Source: Cynocephalus volans
Taxonomy: Eukaryota; Chordata; Mammalia; Dermoptera; Cynocephalidae
Direction: 5' to 3'
NCBI RefSeq assembly: GCF_027409185.1
Contig: NC_084469.1
Location: forward strand, 83,301,918 to 83,365,917
Length of the DNA stretch: 64,000 bases
Shown piece by piece: positions 60,578 to 64,000 of this stretch (within the stretch, counting starts at the first letter, position 1; each line of letters begins with the position of its first letter). A program made the translations under genes and the position numbers. A model generated the notes under the pieces. That model had not been told where the DNA came from. It saw only the letters and a program-made list of their open reading frames with translations, and searched no databases.

Positions 60578-60940
60578 GTATTAGTTTCCTGAGGCAGCCA
60601 TCACAAATTACCACCAATTTGGCTATTGAAAACAGAAATTTATTTATCCAGACTTTAATCCAGCAGGGCCTCACTCCCTTTAGGAACTCCGCGGGAAAAT
60701 TCATTCTTTGCCTGTTCTGGCTTCTGGTGGCTGCCCCGCATTCCTGGGTTTGTGGCTGCATCGCTCCAGTCTGTGCCTGCATCTTCTCATATCTTTCCCC
60801 TCTTCTCAAAGTCTTTAACTTAATGACATCTTTTGCCTTGTACATAATATTCACTCTTTGTTTACCCTATCAGGTAATATTCACAGGTTATGAGGATTTG
60901 GATGTAGACGTGTTTGGGGGTCCACCATTCAGACTATGAC
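60578..60940 (-). repeat. MLT1-type MaLR LTR, antisense
   Basis: ctgtattagtttcctgaggc start, gtgtttgggggtccaccatt and cagactatgaca end. The open frame 60619-60939 over it is incidental. Confidence 0.68.
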
Positions 60941-61496
60941 ACTACTACACTGTCAGCCTATGACACTGTCTTACTTCCTCCATAGTAAATAAGAAGACTG
61001 TGAGAACACTTCGAGAACTATAAAGCCCTATCCAGTGTAAAAATACTCATTTTTAATGCAGAAACACAAAGGTGTACATGTTATTGTCTTCAGTACTTAC
61101 AAGGTGAAAAAATAACTTAGTTTAACAACTATATAATCTTTTGCTTTTATTTATTTTTTCATGAAAGAAATTTGAAAAAAATTAGAATATATCCAAATGA
61201 AAGGAAAATATCCATAATTCTTCCACCCTTATATGAAATCATTGTTAACAATTTGATATGTATTCCTTCAGATGTATTTGTACATCTGTTTATTTTGTTT
61301 GTTTAACAAAACTGGGGTCATACTATACAAATAGCTTTATTGCCTACTGTTTTTTTGCCTGAAAAGCATAAAACCTTTTTTCCCTGTCAATAAAAATTAT
61401 GGAAATTTTTAAGTTTTGCTTCAGTATTTATCTGCTCAGTGCCAAAAGGATAACATTTTCATAAAGTAAAATACGCCTAATAAACTTGATTCTTTT

Positions 61497-62340
61497 TTTA
61501 GAACAGGCTTAGGTTCACAGCAAAATTGAACTGAAGTAGAGTTACCACCTACTTTCTGTCTCCCTCACCATCAGTATCTGATGCTAGAGTGGTACATTTG
61601 TTAACAATCGAACTAACATCATAATCACTCAAAGTCCATAGTTCACATTAGGGGTTACTCTTGGTGTTGTTGATTCTGTGGGTTTGGACAAATGTGTAAA
61701 ATGACGTGTCCACCATTACAGTATCTTACAAAATAGTCTCACTGCAGTAAAAAATTCCCCTGTGCTCCACCTACTCATCCCTTCCTCCCCCCACACCATT
61801 GGCAACCACTGATCCTTACTGTCTCCATAGTTTTGCACTTTTTCAAATGACATATAATTGGAATCATACAGTCTGTCGCTTTTTCAGATTGTCATCCTTC
61901 ACTTAGCAAGATACATATAACATTCCTCTATGTCTTTTCATAGCTTAATAGTCCACTTCTTTCTAACTGAATATTATTTCTTTGTCTGGATGTACCACAG
62001 TTTATTTATCCATTCTGTTGAAGGACATTTTGGTTGCTTTCAAATTCTAGCAATTATGAATAAAGCTGCTGTAAACATCCATGTGCAGATTTTTGCATGG
62101 ACATAAGTTAACTCGTTTGGGTAAATTCTGATACGTGGATTAACCTTGAAACATTATGCTAAGTGAAGAAAGCCAGACACAAAAGGACAAAAATTGTATG
62201 ATTCCACTTACATAAGTTATCTAAAGTTGCCAGATTTATAGGAAGAAAGTAAAATGGTGGTTACCAGGGGGTGAGGGGAATGGGGAGTTGGTTGGTGTGT
62301 GGCGGGCACAGGCTTTTGCTTGGGATGACAGGAAAAGGAG
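61497..62340. repeat. Old L1M, antisense then sense (5' inversion), cut by Tigger1
   Basis: 61497-62130 is antisense ORF2 text (tcacttagcaagatacatat; tgaataaagctgctgtaaac). From about 62135 it flips to sense (aaacattatgctaagtgaag; ggttaccagggggtgagggg). Tigger1 follows at 62365. Confidence 0.7.
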
Positions 62341-62364
62341 AAAGGCTGTGTGATTCCACGTACA

Positions 62365-63873
62365 CAGGCATACCTCAGAGAGAGTGCAGATTTGCTTCCA
62401 GACCACCACAGCATACTGAATATTGCAAAAAAAAAAAGCCACACAAATTTTTTGGTTTCCCAGTGCATATAAAAGTTGCATTTACACTATACTGTAGTCT
62501 ATTAAGTGTGCAACAGCATTATGTGCAAAAAAAAGTATGTCCCTTAATTTGAAAAATATGTTATAACTAAAAAGTGCTAACAATTATCTGAGCCTTCAGC
62601 GAGTCATAATGTTTTTGCTGGAGGACGATTTGTCTCAGTGTTGATGGCTGCCGACTGATCGGAGCAGTAGCTGCTGAAGCATGGGGTGGCTGCAGCAGTT
62701 CCTTAAAATAAAACAGCAATGAAGTTTGCCACTTCAGTTGATTCTTCCTTTCATGAAAGATTCATCTGTAGCATGCGATGCTGTTTGGGAGAGTTTTACC
62801 CACAGTAGAACTTTTTCCAAGTTTGTAGTCAGTTCTCTCAAACCCTGCTGCTACTTTATCAACTAAATGTATGTAGTGTTCTAAATCTTTTGTTACTTCA
62901 ACAGTGTTCACAACATCTTCACCAGGAGTAGATTCCATCTCAAGAAACTACCTTGCTGATCCATAAGAAGCAACTCCTCAGTCATTCAAGTTTTATCATG
63001 AGTTGCAGCAATTCAGTAGCCTCTTCAGGCTCCACTTCTAATTCTAGTTCTCTTGCTTTTCCTACCACCTCTGCAGTTAACTTCCTCCACTGAAGTCTTG
63101 AACTCCTCAAAGTCATCCATGAGGGTTGGAATCAACTTCTTCCAAACTCCTGTTAATGTTCATATTTTGATCTCTCCCATGAATCATGAATGTTCTTAAT
63201 GGCATCTAGAACGATAAATCCTTCCCAGAAGATTTTCAATTTACTTTGCCCAGATCTAACAGAGCAGTCACTATCTATGGCAACTCTAACCTTACAAAAT
63301 ATATTTTTTAAATAATAGTTGCTATCAACTGGTGGGTTAGTTCACTCAGTAGAGCATGGTGATGATAACACCAAGGTCAAGGTTTCAGATGCCATTATCA
63401 GCCATGCACCAAAAAAAGACTTGAAAGTTGAAGTTACTCCTTGATGCATGAGCTGCAGAATTACTGTTGTGTTAGCAGGCATGAAAACAGCATTAATCTT
63501 GTGTATCATCAGGAGCTCTTGGGTGACCAGGTTGCATTGTCAATGAGTAGTAATACTTTGAAAGGAATCTACTTTCCTGAGTAGTAGTTCTCAAGAGTAG
63601 ACTTAAAATATTCCATAAATCATACTATAAACAGATGTGCTGTCATTTAGGCTTTGTTGTTCCATTGACAGAGCACAAGTGGAATAGATTTAGCATAATT
63701 CTTAAGGGCCCTAGGATTTTTGGAATGATTGGCTTCAACTTAAAGTCACCAGCTGCATTAGCCCCCAATGAGAGTTATCCTGTCCTTTGAATTTTTGAAG
63801 CCAGGCATTGACTTCTCTCTTTCTACCGTGCAATGCACAATAAAGCAAAGCTCAATAAAACGAAGTATGCCTA
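62365..63873. mobile_element. Tigger1 DNA transposon, internally deleted
   Basis: Left end caggcataccTC and right end gaagtatgcct are the Tigger1 terminal inverted repeats. The interior (gagccttcagcgagtcataa; caccaggagtagattccatc; gacttgaaagttgaagttac) is Tigger1 transposase-region text with stops. About 1.4 kb after removing the SINE, versus about 2.4 kb for the full element as I recall, so a large internal part is missing. Inactive pogo-like transposon. Confidence 0.85.
63329..63417 (+). mobile_element. CYN monomer SINE inside Tigger1
   Basis: ggtgggttagttcactcagt, gatgataacaccaaggtcaa and an A tail; Tigger1 text breaks at aaataatag and resumes at gacttgaaag. Confidence 0.82.
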
Positions 63874-63924
63874 TATATGGGATCTTTTTTCAATCATTTT
63901 TTTATTTAAAAAAAATTTTTTTTC

Positions 63925-63988
63925 TTTTTTTATGTTTATTTATTTTTTATTTTTATTTATTTATTTATTTATTTATTTTTGTCTTTTT
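63925..63988. repeat. (TTTA)n / T-rich microsatellite, SINE tail
   Basis: Imperfect tttatt/ttta repeats; likely the expanded tail of the antisense CYN element that follows. Confidence 0.75.
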
Positions 63989-63989
63989 T

Positions 63990-64000
63990 CGTGACCGGTA
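63990..64000 (-). mobile_element. CYN dimeric SINE cut by the window edge
   Basis: cgtgaccggta is the 3' end of the second unit of an antisense CYN dimer, matching 3165-3176 and 15075-15088. The rest lies beyond the window. Confidence 0.7.

Larger units (their letters stand above)
60030..64000 (+). other. NETO2: NETO2 intron 4 (continues past the window)
   Basis: From the exon-4 donor to the edge without another recognisable NETO2 exon. It holds a MIR, a MaLR LTR, an inverted L1M and a Tigger1, each listed. 60940-61495 is AT-rich unique sequence. Confidence 0.8.

Noticed and set aside
60619..60939. 106-codon + strand frame
   Set aside because: Lies over an antisense MLT1-type LTR in NETO2 intron 4; no family resemblance to a cellular protein.
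1..64000. Horseshoe-bat or primate origin
   Set aside because: The horseshoe-bat SINE has a different body as I recall it, and no Alu is present; the tRNA-Ile dimers fit colugo best. A search against SINE libraries would settle it.

Overview
This is a mammalian genomic window, almost certainly from a colugo (flying lemur, Dermoptera). The short interspersed repeats are tRNA-Ile-derived monomers and dimers of the CYN type known from colugos. There are no Alu elements, so it is not an anthropoid. L1, L2, MIR, MaLR LTRs, hAT-Charlie, Tigger and mariner debris are all present, as in any eutherian. The species call rests on recognising the SINE and is not a database result.

Two protein-coding genes lie head to tail on the + strand. 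The first is the 3' end of ITFG1 (TIP/LINKIN): four coding exons at 28928-29052, 29771-29853, 32422-32539 and 35081-35140, followed by its 3' UTR. Everything before 28928 is upstream ITFG1 intron. The second is the 5' half of NETO2: a CpG-island promoter and exon 1 (start codon at 44946), then exons at 56186-56242, 58981-59121 and 59781-60029. These encode the signal peptide and the whole first CUB domain; the other exons lie beyond the right edge. The order and orientation match the human 16q12 ITFG1-NETO2 neighbourhood as I recall it. About 9 kb separates the ITFG1 poly(A) site from the NETO2 promoter.

The rest is introns and one intergenic stretch, dominated by repeats. 1-5.7 kb: L1M/HAL1 remnants, a CYN dimer, a young L1 3' end and an MLT1-type LTR. 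7.6-15.0 kb: one old, nearly full-length antisense L1 split by a CYN monomer and by a 1.4-kb VNTR-bearing composite retroelement with a perfect 16-bp target duplication. 15-20 kb: mostly AT-rich intron. 20-29 kb: a twin-primed young L1 and two older sense L1s with several CYN insertions. 29-35 kb: the ITFG1 terminal exons, a 65-bp inverted repeat and an 82-bp mariner MITE. 35-44 kb: MIR, L2, MaLR LTRs and an L1M. 44.2-45.7 kb: CpG island. 45.7-60 kb: NETO2 introns with L2, MIR, MER5, a young L1 and a second MITE. 60-64 kb: MaLR LTR, L1M and an internally deleted Tigger1.

The least ordinary items are the SVA-like composite element at 9769-11149 and the inverted repeat at 31218-31736. The NETO2 upstream ORFs and the two anticodon-loop classes among the CYN SINEs also deserve a look. 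I saw no sign of a wholly new gene system.
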